A DNA stretch of 58,014 nucleotides from Nitrospirota bacterium (GTDB lineage Bacteria; Nitrospirota; Thermodesulfovibrionia; Thermodesulfovibrionales; JdFR-85): assembly GCA_035873375.1 (NCBI GenBank), contig JAYWMQ010000012.1:1-58014 (forward strand). The letters are read 5' to 3'. A program made the position numbers and the translations under genes. Of this stretch, positions 1 through 7,074 are shown one piece after another. The notes under the pieces were generated by a model. The model did no database searches, was not told where the DNA came from, and saw nothing but the letters and a program-made list of their open reading frames with translations. Within the stretch, counting starts at the first letter, position 1; each line of letters begins with the position of its first letter.

Positions 1-123
1 GAAGGTATTAACAGCCTGATCCAGGCAGCCAAGGCAAAGGCGCGAGGCTACCGCACAACACGTAATCTTATTACCATAATTTACCTCATTGGGGGAAAAC
101 TTGATTTCCGTTTACCCACATGA
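1..123 (+). CDS. ISL3-family transposase, C-terminal end (cut by window edge)
   Basis: Frame 1 is open from the first base to a TGA at 121-123 and encodes 40 residues. They read EGINSLIQAAKAKARGYRTT followed by RNLITIIYLIGGKLDFRLPT, which I recognise as the conserved tail of ISL3/IS204-type DDE transposases, where the Glu-Gly-Ile-Asn segment follows the last catalytic acidic residue. The 5' part lies outside the window, so I cannot say whether the gene is intact. It runs convergent with the minus-strand membrane protein gene whose stop lies 2 bases away, so an element end is close to or inside that gene's 3' region. Confidence 0.8.
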   Translation, partial: EGINSLIQAAKAKARGYRTTRNLITIIYLIGGKLDFRLPT

Positions 124-124
124 A

Positions 125-541
125 TCAGCGAGGAACCAAAATTACTCCTATTGCGGCAATAAAAAGTCCGCCCCCCATAACAATGCAACAGGCCCATAAA
201 AATCGACGTTTTTGAGACAATGCTGACATTTTGTGATCTTTGATCTCTTCTGGGATATTGACAACTACATTGCTTTCATATGGCAAGACACCTAAAAAAG
301 CTAAGACTAGTCCTACAAAAAACAAGGATATTGATACGAGTCTGTATGGTGCATCAATATTTGAAGGAGATAGAAACACAATATTGCCACCCAGAAGCGC
401 TACATTCAGGGTTATAAATTGTTGTAGTACTTTGTTAACAGTCTCAATGTTATTTTTAATTGTCTCATAGCCCCACTCACGATAAAAAAGCTCTTCGTAA
501 GTGGGTTTCTTCCCCTTTACTATTTCTTGTGTATCAGTCAT
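125..541 (-). CDS. Small membrane protein of unknown function
   Basis: The frame gives 138 residues from the ATG at 541; it stays open further upstream, but that part overlaps the zinc-ribbon gene and is unlikely to be translated in this frame. The N-terminal 50 residues are hydrophilic and probably helical; there follow about two hydrophobic segments (roughly residues 45-85) and a last one near the C-terminus (about 110-135), so an integral membrane protein is likely. No family is recognised. Its start codon overlaps the end of the zinc-ribbon gene by 8 bases, which implies translational coupling and a shared role. AT-rich composition and the transposase end next door suggest an accessory patch. 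Confidence 0.6.
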   Translation of the reverse strand: MTDTQEIVKGKKPTYEELFYREWGYETIKNNIETVNKVLQQFITLNVALLGGNIVFLSPSNIDAPYRLVSISLFFVGLVLAFLGVLPYESNVVVNIPEEIKDHKMSALSQKRRFLWACCIVMGGGLFIAAIGVILVPR

Positions 542-710
542 TTTCTTCGGGTTTTGGCGTAACTGTATTGGTGTGGCCACAATGGCCGCAGTTAACAACA
601 TATGTAGCTGGGCGTGGAGTATTGTCATTTAGCAGAAACATTCGTGCTCCATTAGTTTCAAATTCAGAAATTTCATTACAATTTTGACACTCATATTTAA
701 CTAAAGCCAT
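534..710 (-). CDS. Zinc-ribbon mini-protein (58 aa)
   Basis: A 58-codon frame starts at ATG 710 behind AAAGGTG and ends with TGA at 534-536. It carries two cysteine knuckles, a CxxC near residues 8-11 (CQNC) and another at 41-44 (CGHC), the spacing of a small zinc ribbon. The tail is polar (TPKPEEND). The stop overlaps the start of the downstream membrane protein gene, so the two are probably translated as a pair. Such small zinc ribbons often act as nucleic-acid or protein-binding adaptors, but no specific function can be assigned. Confidence 0.6.
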   Translation of the reverse strand: MALVKYECQNCNEISEFETNGARMFLLNDNTPRPATYVVNCGHCGHTNTVTPKPEEND

Positions 711-740
711 CTCACACCTTTAACTGTTTGAAATATTTAA

Positions 741-1004
741 TTAATTTGGCGATTTAGCGCATGGAGCTTTACCAAGTTTAATTTGATTCGATACGAATGA
801 ATATGCGTCTTCTACACTGTCAAACTTATACTCTTTCCAGCCTACATCCTGTGCATAAACAGTTTTAGTTGCTAACACCAAACCTTTGGGGAATGACCAA
901 TCGTATGACTTTATACTCCATTTTCCTCCCGGTGATTTCGTGAGATGTACTTCTTCTCCTGAGTGAAGTATTTGGCTATCGTGTTTACCTCTTTGGTCAT
1001 TCAT
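741..1004 (-). CDS. Hypothetical protein (87 aa)
   Basis: An 87-codon frame begins with ATG at 1004, preceded by AAGGAG about 11 bases upstream. The product is soluble and rich in Lys, Ser and Trp, with an N-terminal half that reads like short beta strands (GEEVHLTKSPGGKWSIKSYD) and a C-terminal helix. I recognise no family. It lies 30 bases upstream of the zinc-ribbon gene on the same strand, so the three small genes may form one transcript. The 270 bases upstream (1005-1274) are very AT-rich and hold no convincing gene. Confidence 0.45.
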   Translation of the reverse strand: MNDQRGKHDSQILHSGEEVHLTKSPGGKWSIKSYDWSFPKGLVLATKTVYAQDVGWKEYKFDSVEDAYSFVSNQIKLGKAPCAKSPN

Positions 1005-1239
1005 ACTACCTAGAACTCCTTATACTGACAAAACACATTAGATCCACAATATTTGGTGTGCATAACAATTAATATACGAATTACTTATTTCTTCCCCAAA
1101 TTTCTTATACTATATCACATTTTAGAAACATATGCACTCTCTGATTGTTATTTTATGAAGAAAAACTATTTTTTTTCGCATTTATGCTGTAATATCAGGA
1201 AATACGTAATACGTATAATATTGGATAATTGAAAAGGAG

Positions 1240-1266
1240 CGTGTCCGGAATAAAGGGATGGACACG
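1240..1266 (-). terminator. Stem-loop after the PHPT-like gene
   Basis: CGTGTCC (1240-1246) pairs with GGACACG (1260-1266), giving a 7-bp stem with a 13-base loop, 9 bases past the stop of the gene at 1275. Read on the minus strand it is followed by a short pyrimidine run. It may be a terminator; it could also be the end of an insertion element, since transposase sequence lies nearby. Confidence 0.35.
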
Positions 1267-1274
1267 GATGTGAA

Positions 1275-1682
1275 TTACTTGATCGTAATCCTGTAGCCTT
1301 TCAGTGCATCAACTGCTCTGATCTTTTCACGCAACCTGGACGGGGCAAATCGTCCATAAACATATGACGCCCCGCTCAGTACAAGGATTTTCTTGTCGTC
1401 ATCCATCTCCCAGTGCCCTCCGCCGACCACCTCCCACTCAAAGTCTTCTATCTCGAACTTTTCCATTTTGCTGTTTGTATATCTTCCGTATATCCCGTTT
1501 GTCAGGCAAAATCTTTCAAGGATATTGGCATGAAAAGGTGAGAGGCTTATTGGTGCCAGGATTAGGTATTCAGTCTTATTATTACGTAACTGAATAAACT
1601 TTCCCTTTCTTTTCCGGGGCTTCACTTTCTTTGTAATACTTCCGTAGTAGATATCTGAAAAATCGATGAACTTAAGATTCAT
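1275..1682 (-). CDS. PHPT1/Janus-Ocnus-like protein, putative phosphohistidine phosphatase
   Basis: The product is 135 residues from ATG 1682 (a TTG at 1721 would add 13). The C-terminal half matches the Janus/Ocnus fold of animal 14-kDa phosphohistidine phosphatase as I remember it: a His in the context PFHANI (residue 51 here; catalytic His53 in human PHPT1), then a GGG turn, a DKKILVLSGASYVYG segment resembling the DKKIHVYGYSMAYG of PHPT1, and a terminal helix plus KGYRITI strand resembling the EKIKAKYPDYEVT end. If correct, it would remove phosphate from phosphohistidine in the cytoplasm. The basic stretch around residues 18-28 is not part of the usual fold. The assignment rests on motif recall, so moderate confidence. 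Confidence 0.5.
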   Translation of the reverse strand: MNLKFIDFSDIYYGSITKKVKPRKRKGKFIQLRNNKTEYLILAPISLSPFHANILERFCLTNGIYGRYTNSKMEKFEIEDFEWEVVGGGHWEMDDDKKILVLSGASYVYGRFAPSRLREKIRAVDALKGYRITIK

Positions 1683-1760
1683 AACAGAGCGCAACCTTCC
1701 GGTTATTTCGAATTCCTCCAAACACGGATTTTTTTGCGGATTCCAAGCTTTTTCAAAACA

Positions 1761-2660
1761 CTATACCACCCTGAAAGGTACAGGTATGAATGTCAGGATA
1801 AAGATAATCAGGGCAATCCAGCCTATATACTTCCTGCTCGGCTCAAGCGGGTCTTCCCAGTAAATAACAGGTGGATGATTCAGACCGAGTATGAAGAGCA
1901 GGAGTGCCCATATCGCCCATCCTTCCCAGAGCAGGTTTTTGAGCCCGGCGATTAAAGGGGAGTAAGGGAGGCCGGAACTCAGGTATATTCCTGATAAACC
2001 TGCTACGGCAAGCAGGGTCGTAAGTGTGAAGGATAATCTCCTGTGTCTTTTGTCCCCCAAAAGGGCGTATGCAATATGCCCACCATCGAGTTGACCGATG
2101 GGGAGGAGATTCATTGAGGTTACGAAAAAACCGATCCAGCCGGCAAATGCCACGGGGTTCAGGAGAATATCTTTTCCTTCAGGGGGTACTCCAAGGATCA
2201 ACCTTGACAGGAGTGTGAAGAGGATGGAGTCTCCGAGGACAATTCCTATCTGCCCGGAATAGATAGATACAAACTGTGAGTTATACAATCCATAGATGGT
2301 GACAATGAAGGCAACGATAAATCCTGCAATCGGGCCTGATGCGCCTATGTCTATAAGGGCCTTTCTGGTGATTATGGGTGATTTCATCTTTATAAAGGCC
2401 CCAAAAGTGCCGATTATGGATGGGGCAGGGATAAAGTAGGGCAATGTTGCAACGGTATGATGTTTTCTGGATGCAAAGTAGTGGGAGAGCTCGTGTGTAA
2501 GGAGGATGGCCATAAGCGAGACAGAGAAGGGAAAACCTTCTATTATCCTGTAAGGTTCTGCAATGATGTTTATTCCCTGCTGCAAGGCACCTGCTGCAAG
2601 GGTGGAGAGAAAGGTAAGAATAAAGAGAAACAGGTGTAAGCTGAGCTGTCGGATAGTCAT
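1761..2660 (-). CDS. Site-2 protease family (M50) membrane metallopeptidase
   Basis: This 299-residue, multi-spanning protein carries the zinc site of M50 proteases: HELSH at about residue 56-60 inside a membrane segment, and a distal NLLPIGQLDGGH motif near residue 185-196 that supplies the third ligand. A GASGPIAGF stretch near 107-115 is also typical. The overall shape resembles the compact EGY1/YdhS-like group of site-2 proteases without PDZ domain. Such enzymes cut transmembrane helices of regulatory or misfolded membrane proteins; the substrate is unknown here. Its ATG overlaps the rimO stop by 4 bases, so it is translated with rimO. Confidence 0.85.
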   Translation of the reverse strand: MTIRQLSLHLFLFILTFLSTLAAGALQQGINIIAEPYRIIEGFPFSVSLMAILLTHELSHYFASRKHHTVATLPYFIPAPSIIGTFGAFIKMKSPIITRKALIDIGASGPIAGFIVAFIVTIYGLYNSQFVSIYSGQIGIVLGDSILFTLLSRLILGVPPEGKDILLNPVAFAGWIGFFVTSMNLLPIGQLDGGHIAYALLGDKRHRRLSFTLTTLLAVAGLSGIYLSSGLPYSPLIAGLKNLLWEGWAIWALLLFILGLNHPPVIYWEDPLEPSRKYIGWIALIIFILTFIPVPFRVV

Positions 2661-3961
2661 ACCAATTCACCTTTCAGGTCGTAATCATAGGCCTCTGTAA
2701 TCTTTACATTTATAAAATCACCCACTCTGACCGTGCTGTCAACTGACTTTACGATTACCATACCGTCAATCTCGGGCGCCTGCCCCTGATAGCGGCAGAG
2801 TGCTATGCCGTCAGCGACCTCATCAACAAGCACCCTGAGAACCCTGTTCAGCATTGACCGGTTTTTCTCAAGAGAGATTCCGGCCTGCAACATCATGAGT
2901 TCATGGTACCGGCGTTCTTTTTCCTTTTCAGGTATAGTGTCCCCCAAATTATAGGACGGTGTCCCGTCCTCCCTTGAATAGGTGAAGGCTCCCAGCCTTT
3001 CAAATTCCATCTCCCTTATAAAGTTCAGGAGTGCCGTGAACTCTTCATCACTCTCTGAGGGGAACCCCAGAATGAAGGATGTCCTGAGGGTGACATCCGG
3101 GATCTTTTTTCTGATATTGTTGATAAGTGCAGTATATGCGCTCCTGGAGCCATTTCTCTTCATTAACCCCAGGACCCTGTCTTCAGTATGTTGTAAAGGG
3201 ATATCGAGGTATTTGCAGACCTTCTCGTTTCCTGATATGGTCTCTATCAATCTTTCATCTATGGCCGTGGGATACATGTAGAGGAGCCGCAGCCAGAAGT
3301 CACCCGGCAGGGAAGTAATCTCTTCAATGAGCTCACACAGACCATATCCCCTGAACTCCCGGCCATAGGAGGTTATGTCCTGTGCAACAAGTATAAGTTC
3401 CCTTGTGCCGGAATTAATTAATTCCTCAGCCCTTTGCACTATGCTGTCCGGAGAGAGGCTGATGAAGCGTCCCCTTATTCCGGGGATGGCGCAGAAGCTA
3501 CAACCCCTGTTACAGCCATCAGCAATCTTCAGATAGGCATAGGAGCCGGGGTTGCGGGGTTCGGGTTGCGAATCTCGGGTTGCGGGTTGCGAGTTGCGAG
3601 TTGCGGATGTTTCTGTTTCGAGGAAACCGAGAATTTTTTCGTGGCTATTGACTCCGAAGAAAGCATCCACCTCCGGCAGCTCCCTCTTCAACTCTTCCAT
3701 GTACCTCTGGGCAAGGCAGCCGAAGACTACAACCTTTTGTCCGTTACTCTTTCCCGAGACAATATCGAGTATCTCCTCTATCGACTCCTTTTTTGCATCC
3801 TGGATAAATCCGCAGGTGTTGATGATAACAGTGTCGGCATCTCCTGCATCACTGACATGGTTAATCCCCTTACTGGTCAGCAAAGAGTGGAGGGTTTCAG
3901 AATCGACCCTGTTTTTGGGACAGCCAAGGGTCAGGATATGAAAGTTTCCAGTGAGGCCCAT
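2657..3961 (-). CDS. rimO: Ribosomal protein S12 methylthiotransferase RimO
   Basis: RimO is the radical-SAM enzyme that adds a methylthio group to an aspartate of ribosomal protein S12. All three parts are present in 434 residues: the N-terminal UPF0004 domain with Cys14, Cys50 and Cys82 for the auxiliary cluster, the radical-SAM motif CNRGCSFC (Cys150/154/157), and a C-terminal TRAM-like domain. The S12-specific start GCPKNRVDSE distinguishes it from MiaB. An oddity is the linker at residues 119-138, built from repeated ATR-[ND]-SQP units encoded by a GCGGGTTGCGAGTT-type DNA repeat at about 3550-3610. It overlaps the protease gene by 4 bases and follows nadA by 34. Confidence 0.93.
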   Translation of the reverse strand: MGLTGNFHILTLGCPKNRVDSETLHSLLTSKGINHVSDAGDADTVIINTCGFIQDAKKESIEEILDIVSGKSNGQKVVVFGCLAQRYMEELKRELPEVDAFFGVNSHEKILGFLETETSATRNSQPATRDSQPEPRNPGSYAYLKIADGCNRGCSFCAIPGIRGRFISLSPDSIVQRAEELINSGTRELILVAQDITSYGREFRGYGLCELIEEITSLPGDFWLRLLYMYPTAIDERLIETISGNEKVCKYLDIPLQHTEDRVLGLMKRNGSRSAYTALINNIRKKIPDVTLRTSFILGFPSESDEEFTALLNFIREMEFERLGAFTYSREDGTPSYNLGDTIPEKEKERRYHELMMLQAGISLEKNRSMLNRVLRVLVDEVADGIALCRYQGQAPEIDGMVIVKSVDSTVRVGDFINVKITEAYDYDLKGELV

Positions 3962-3995
3962 TATTCGTAAATCCAGATTACGGAAGGATACCGGT

Positions 3996-4982
3996 TCATT
4001 TGATCTCTAACATCCGGTCAAGCGCCTTTTTTGCCCTTACCCGTATGTCCTCTGGTACCTTTATAATATGAGTCAGTTCTTTCAAGGCCCGGAGGATGCT
4101 TGACAGGCGGGTCTTTTTCATATTCGGACAGATCATGTCCTTCCTGAGGGGGTAAAAAGTCTTGTCTGGGTTTTCCTTTCTGAGCCTGTACATCAGGCCT
4201 ATCTCTGTGCCGACTATAAACTCCCTTGCATCCGAGGATTTTGCGAACCTGAGCATTCCTGATGTGCTCGTTACATGGTCGGCAAGTTCGAGTACTTCGA
4301 GGCGGCACTCCGGATGGGCCATTAACAGGGCATTTGGGTATTGTTTTCTTGCCTTTTTAACATCATCCACACCCACCCTGTCGTGGACATGGCAGAACCC
4401 GTCCCAGGCGATTATCTTTTTGTTTGTGTTTTTTGCAGCCCATGCAGAGAGGTTTCTGTCAGGTATGCATATTACCTCTTTGTCAGGAAGGGATTCTATT
4501 ACCTTTACGACATTGGCTGATGTGCAGCAGATATCACTCTCCGCCTTTACCTCTGCTGTGGTGTTTACGTAAGTTACAATCGGCACCCCCGGATACTGCG
4601 CCTTTATATCTCTCAGCGTGAAGTCATGTGGAAAAACAAATGTCGGCTGTTCATCATAGCCTGGAAAAGTCTTCCAGATCTTTCTTTCACCACTGACCCT
4701 GACCATGTCCGCCATCGGGCAATTTGCCTCCAGTTCCGGCAGGAGCACGGTCTTGTCCGGTGAGAGGATGGAGGCGCTTTCAGCCATGAAGTTTACCCCG
4801 CAGAAGACTATTACATCGCAGTCAACACCTGCTGCCTTGCGGGAGAGCTCAAGAGAGTCGCCGGTAAAGTCTGCAATCTCCTGTACCTCGTCTCTCTGGT
4901 AGTTGTGAGAAAGGATGATGGCCCGTCGCTCTTCTTTAAGCCTTAAAATCTCTTCTGTAATCTTCTTCTGTTCGTCTTCCAT
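3996..4982 (-). CDS. nadA: Quinolinate synthase NadA
   Basis: NadA condenses iminoaspartate with dihydroxyacetone phosphate to quinolinate in NAD synthesis, using a [4Fe-4S] cluster. The 328-residue product has the family's start (ILSHNYQRDEVQEIADFTGD), and the three expected cluster cysteines are visible in NCPMAD, HPEC and CPNMK contexts. Length and motif order are normal. The ATG at 4982 lacks a strong Shine-Dalgarno sequence but matches the family's N-terminus. nadB and nadC are not in this window. It lies 34 bases before rimO on the same strand, probably in one operon. Confidence 0.95.
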   Translation of the reverse strand: MEDEQKKITEEILRLKEERRAIILSHNYQRDEVQEIADFTGDSLELSRKAAGVDCDVIVFCGVNFMAESASILSPDKTVLLPELEANCPMADMVRVSGERKIWKTFPGYDEQPTFVFPHDFTLRDIKAQYPGVPIVTYVNTTAEVKAESDICCTSANVVKVIESLPDKEVICIPDRNLSAWAAKNTNKKIIAWDGFCHVHDRVGVDDVKKARKQYPNALLMAHPECRLEVLELADHVTSTSGMLRFAKSSDAREFIVGTEIGLMYRLRKENPDKTFYPLRKDMICPNMKKTRLSSILRALKELTHIIKVPEDIRVRAKKALDRMLEIK

Positions 4983-5011
4983 AATGTAGGGGAATTATAA
5001 ACCATTGAAAC

Positions 5012-5746
5012 CTAAAATGACGAGAGTCCTTTCAGATATACCGGTGTATTTGTATAAAGTGTATGGCCATTTTTTAAGACAACCTTATAAATGCGCTCAT
5101 TCCGTTTCCTGTTGTTCTGTTGACTCCTCTTTAACGGTCTTCCGTTACCACTGTTAAATTGAAAGAGGATGTCCTGTACGTATAGCAGGGTTTCGGTGTA
5201 GGGGGGGATGGAACCGTAACGTTTTACTACCGAGGGGCCTGCATTGTATGCGGCGAGAGCGAGCTTGACATCGCCAAACCTGTCGACAAGACGTTTAAGA
5301 TACTTTACCCCGCCTTCTATATTTTGCTCAGGGTCATAAGGGTTTCTGACACCCATGTCCATGGCAGTATCAGGCATAAGCTGCATCAGACCTATTGCGC
5401 CGCGACTTGATACAGCACGTGGATTCCATCCGGATTCAATCTCTATCACCGCCTTCACGAGTTCGGGATCAAGTGCGTATCTCTTTGCAGTTTTTTCTGC
5501 AAGCACCTTGTAGCTTTCAAGGGAATTATCACTGCTGTAAGTAGTGGTATTATTAGCTGAAGGAGTGACGGGCTCTTTTTTCTCTTTAATTATTAACTCT
5601 GCATCTTTTTGTACGGGCGTATTTGTGAAATGGTCATTCCCCTTAGCATCAACATATTTATAAATTTCTGAAAATGCTGATTGAGGAAAGAATAAGATAA
5701 TTACGGTTAGATAAATCGAGAATCGAAGCATACAAAAATATAACAT
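5012..5746 (-). CDS. Exported lytic transglycosylase (DUF4124 + SLT domain)
   Basis: The 244-residue protein has a signal peptide (about residues 1-26, ending near AFS), a DUF4124-like segment IYKYVDAKGNDHFTNTP (28-44), and a Slt70-type transglycosylase domain (about 80-205). The catalytic Glu is Glu104 in IEIESGWNP, followed by the diagnostic GAIGLMQLMP and AAYNAGP motifs. It would cleave peptidoglycan glycan strands in the periplasm. A second short stretch near the C-terminus (YKVVLKNGHTLYTNTP) resembles the DUF4124 unit again. The start could be ATG 5746 or ATG 5731; neither has a clear ribosome binding site. Confidence 0.88.
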   Translation of the reverse strand: MLYFCMLRFSIYLTVIILFFPQSAFSEIYKYVDAKGNDHFTNTPVQKDAELIIKEKKEPVTPSANNTTTYSSDNSLESYKVLAEKTAKRYALDPELVKAVIEIESGWNPRAVSSRGAIGLMQLMPDTAMDMGVRNPYDPEQNIEGGVKYLKRLVDRFGDVKLALAAYNAGPSVVKRYGSIPPYTETLLYVQDILFQFNSGNGRPLKRSQQNNRKRNERIYKVVLKNGHTLYTNTPVYLKGLSSF

Positions 5747-5821
5747 TTACAGGGAGTTAAGTCAACCATTCCGTCACTTTTTGTCGCTTTTCCTGGGGGG
5801 CCGGGGAGGCTAAGGTTATAT

Positions 5822-5853
5822 TTCACCGCAGAGGACGCGGTCTCTGCGGTGAA
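5822..5853. terminator. 12-bp stem-loop between tusA-like and transglycosylase genes
   Basis: TTCACCGCAGAG (5822-5833) is perfectly complementary to CTCTGCGGTGAA (5842-5853) with an 8-base loop. It sits 10 bases past the stop of the TusA-like gene on the minus strand, so it may end that transcript, although a strong U-tract is missing. The sequence resembles the accaCAGAGACACAGAG repeat seen elsewhere in the window and may be a dispersed repeat doing terminator duty. Confidence 0.5.
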
Positions 5854-5862
5854 CAGGTACGG

Positions 5863-6099
5863 TTATTTTTTCCTTATAAAAAAGGATATTACGTTACCTT
5901 CTTCCCTGGTATCCACGAGTTCGTGACCAAGTCTGTTGAGCAGTGCCGGGATATCCGACTTTGATCCCGGATCAGTGGCTACAACTTCGAGAACCTGTCC
6001 GGCCTGGATGCCGTCGAGTGCCTTTTTTGTCTTGAGTACAGGCATGGGACAGTTCAATCCCTTTGTGTCAAGTACCTGATCAGCTTTTATCTCAGGCAT
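5863..6099 (-). CDS. TusA/SirA-family sulfurtransferase-like protein
   Basis: This 78-residue protein has the full TusA/SirA signature LNCPMPVLKTKKAL (residues about 15-28) with the sulfur-carrying Cys followed by Pro-Met-Pro. Family members pass persulfide sulfur to tRNA thiolation or sulfur-oxidation/reduction enzymes in the cytoplasm. The ATG at 6099 has a strong AAAGGAGGT ribosome binding site. No dsrE/dsrC or other sulfur genes lie next to it here, so the partner cannot be named. Confidence 0.88.
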   Translation of the reverse strand: MPEIKADQVLDTKGLNCPMPVLKTKKALDGIQAGQVLEVVATDPGSKSDIPALLNRLGHELVDTREEGNVISFFIRKK

Positions 6100-6283
6100 G
6101 GGAAACCTCCTTTACCGAATTGATAGCTGAGGCAAAGGCTCAGCTCGTCAAGTATGTTCTAAACTATTTAACTATATTTGCCCATGAAATGTCAAATTAA
6201 AAGGTTCTTCGATGTTTCTGTAGAGAAATAATTACCCCGAAAGCATTCGGGAAGGCACAAGGGTAAAGGAAGGGGGCAGTTTA

Positions 6284-6568
6284 TTACTTCATTTTCCTTA
6301 TCAGTTCCTCTACAGGAATGGCAGCCATACTGTGAAGCTGAACTGTACCCCTTGAACCTATCTCCGCAGACATCTTCATTATGGTTTCATTATCCGGTGC
6401 TTCTACGATATTTACAAAGTCGTAAGCTCCAAGCACGGCAAACTGTTCCTTAACCTTTACTCCCATGGCTTCCAGTTCCTTATTTACTTCCAGGACTCTT
6501 TCGGGCTTTTCCTTGAGGGTTTTCCTGCCCTCGTCTGTCAGGGTACTCAGAATCACATAGTAACCCAT
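6284..6568 (-). CDS. GYD-domain protein
   Basis: The 94-residue product starts MGYYVILSTLTDEGRKTLKE and contains GAYDFVNIVEAPD in the middle, the pattern of the GYD family (small dimeric alpha/beta barrel-like proteins whose name comes from a Gly-[AY]-Tyr-Asp motif). Their biochemical role is not established. The start at 6568 is preceded by AAGGAGGAGTAC. It is monocistronic as far as the sequence shows, with about 180 bases to the TusA-like gene; that gap carries a small CCCGA/TCGGG hairpin near 6237-6252. Confidence 0.75.
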   Translation of the reverse strand: MGYYVILSTLTDEGRKTLKEKPERVLEVNKELEAMGVKVKEQFAVLGAYDFVNIVEAPDNETIMKMSAEIGSRGTVQLHSMAAIPVEELIRKMK

Positions 6569-6650
6569 GTACTCCTCCTTGATTTATGCCTGAATTTATG
6601 CCCCCTTCCTTAAATACTATTCTACAGGATTTGTTCAGCTATAGGAAGTT

Positions 6651-6880
6651 ATATTAACCCGGCAACTATTCAGAGAGACATATTCGTCAAAATCAACCAC
6701 TTAAGAACTTGTTGTGTAAACTCTTGTTTTGTCACCCTGAACTTGTTTCAGGGTCTCATAAGTCTTTGATTCTTAGAGATTCTGAAATAAATTCAGAATG
6801 ACATATATCGTTTTTTTTCTGTTTGTGCAACAAACTTTTAACCAGCTAAAAACTCTGTATTTATTTTCCGGTTTAATAAA
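6651..6880 (+). repeat. Left arm of ~230-bp inverted repeat around the DUF401-like gene
   Basis: Bases 6651 to about 6880 recur in reverse complement at about 8254-8482. By eye only a handful of substitutions and one 1-base indel separate the arms. Each arm contains two nested palindromes, CCTGAACTTGTTTCAGG and ATTCTGAAATAAATTCAGAAT, which look like common intergenic repeat units. The outer ends read ATATTAACCCGGCAA; the inner ends read CGGTTTA. No reading frame in the arm looks real. The arm lies in the 506-base gap 6569-7074, which has no gene. Confidence 0.9.
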
Positions 6881-6906
6881 AAGGTTTTTCGGGTTTTTGG
6901 GGATAA

Positions 6907-7005
6907 TGCAACCACAGAGACACAGGGGCACAGAGTTTATAAAACGAGTTTTTAAATGCCTGATAAAATATTGACTTCTCGGTGTCTCTGTGTCTCTGTG
7001 GTTGT
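6907..7005. repeat. Inverted repeat of the CACAGAGACACAG family
   Basis: GCAACCACAGAGACACAGG near 6908 and CTGTGTCTCTGTGGTTGTA near 6988-7006 form an imperfect inverted repeat of about 27 bases with a ~40-base centre. A lone copy of the same unit (CTCTGTGTCTCTGTGGTTGTA) occurs at 48753-48773. It would fold into a long hairpin immediately upstream of the promoter of the next gene. This is a dispersed intergenic repeat; I see no coding content. Confidence 0.75.
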
Positions 7006-7057
7006 ATAAAGTTTTTGTTCTGAAAATGAATACACTGAAAATGGATACAATGCTTTC

Positions 7058-7066
7058 TGGTATAAT
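7058..7066 (+). promoter_or_regulatory. Extended -10 promoter, probably leaderless mRNA
   Basis: TGGTATAAT (7058-7066) is a perfect extended -10 element. The ATG of the downstream gene is at 7075, only 8 bases after the hexamer, so transcription would start at or 1-2 bases before the start codon. No Shine-Dalgarno sequence exists in front of the ATG, which fits a leaderless message. A good -35 hexamer is not visible, as allowed for extended -10 promoters. Confidence 0.55.
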
Positions 7067-7074
7067 TAAATCCC

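Noticed and set aside
5863-6568. Possible sulfur-relay operon (TusA-like plus GYD protein)
   Set aside because: The two genes are separated by about 180 bases with a hairpin, and no other sulfur-transfer genes are near, so functional linkage is not supported.
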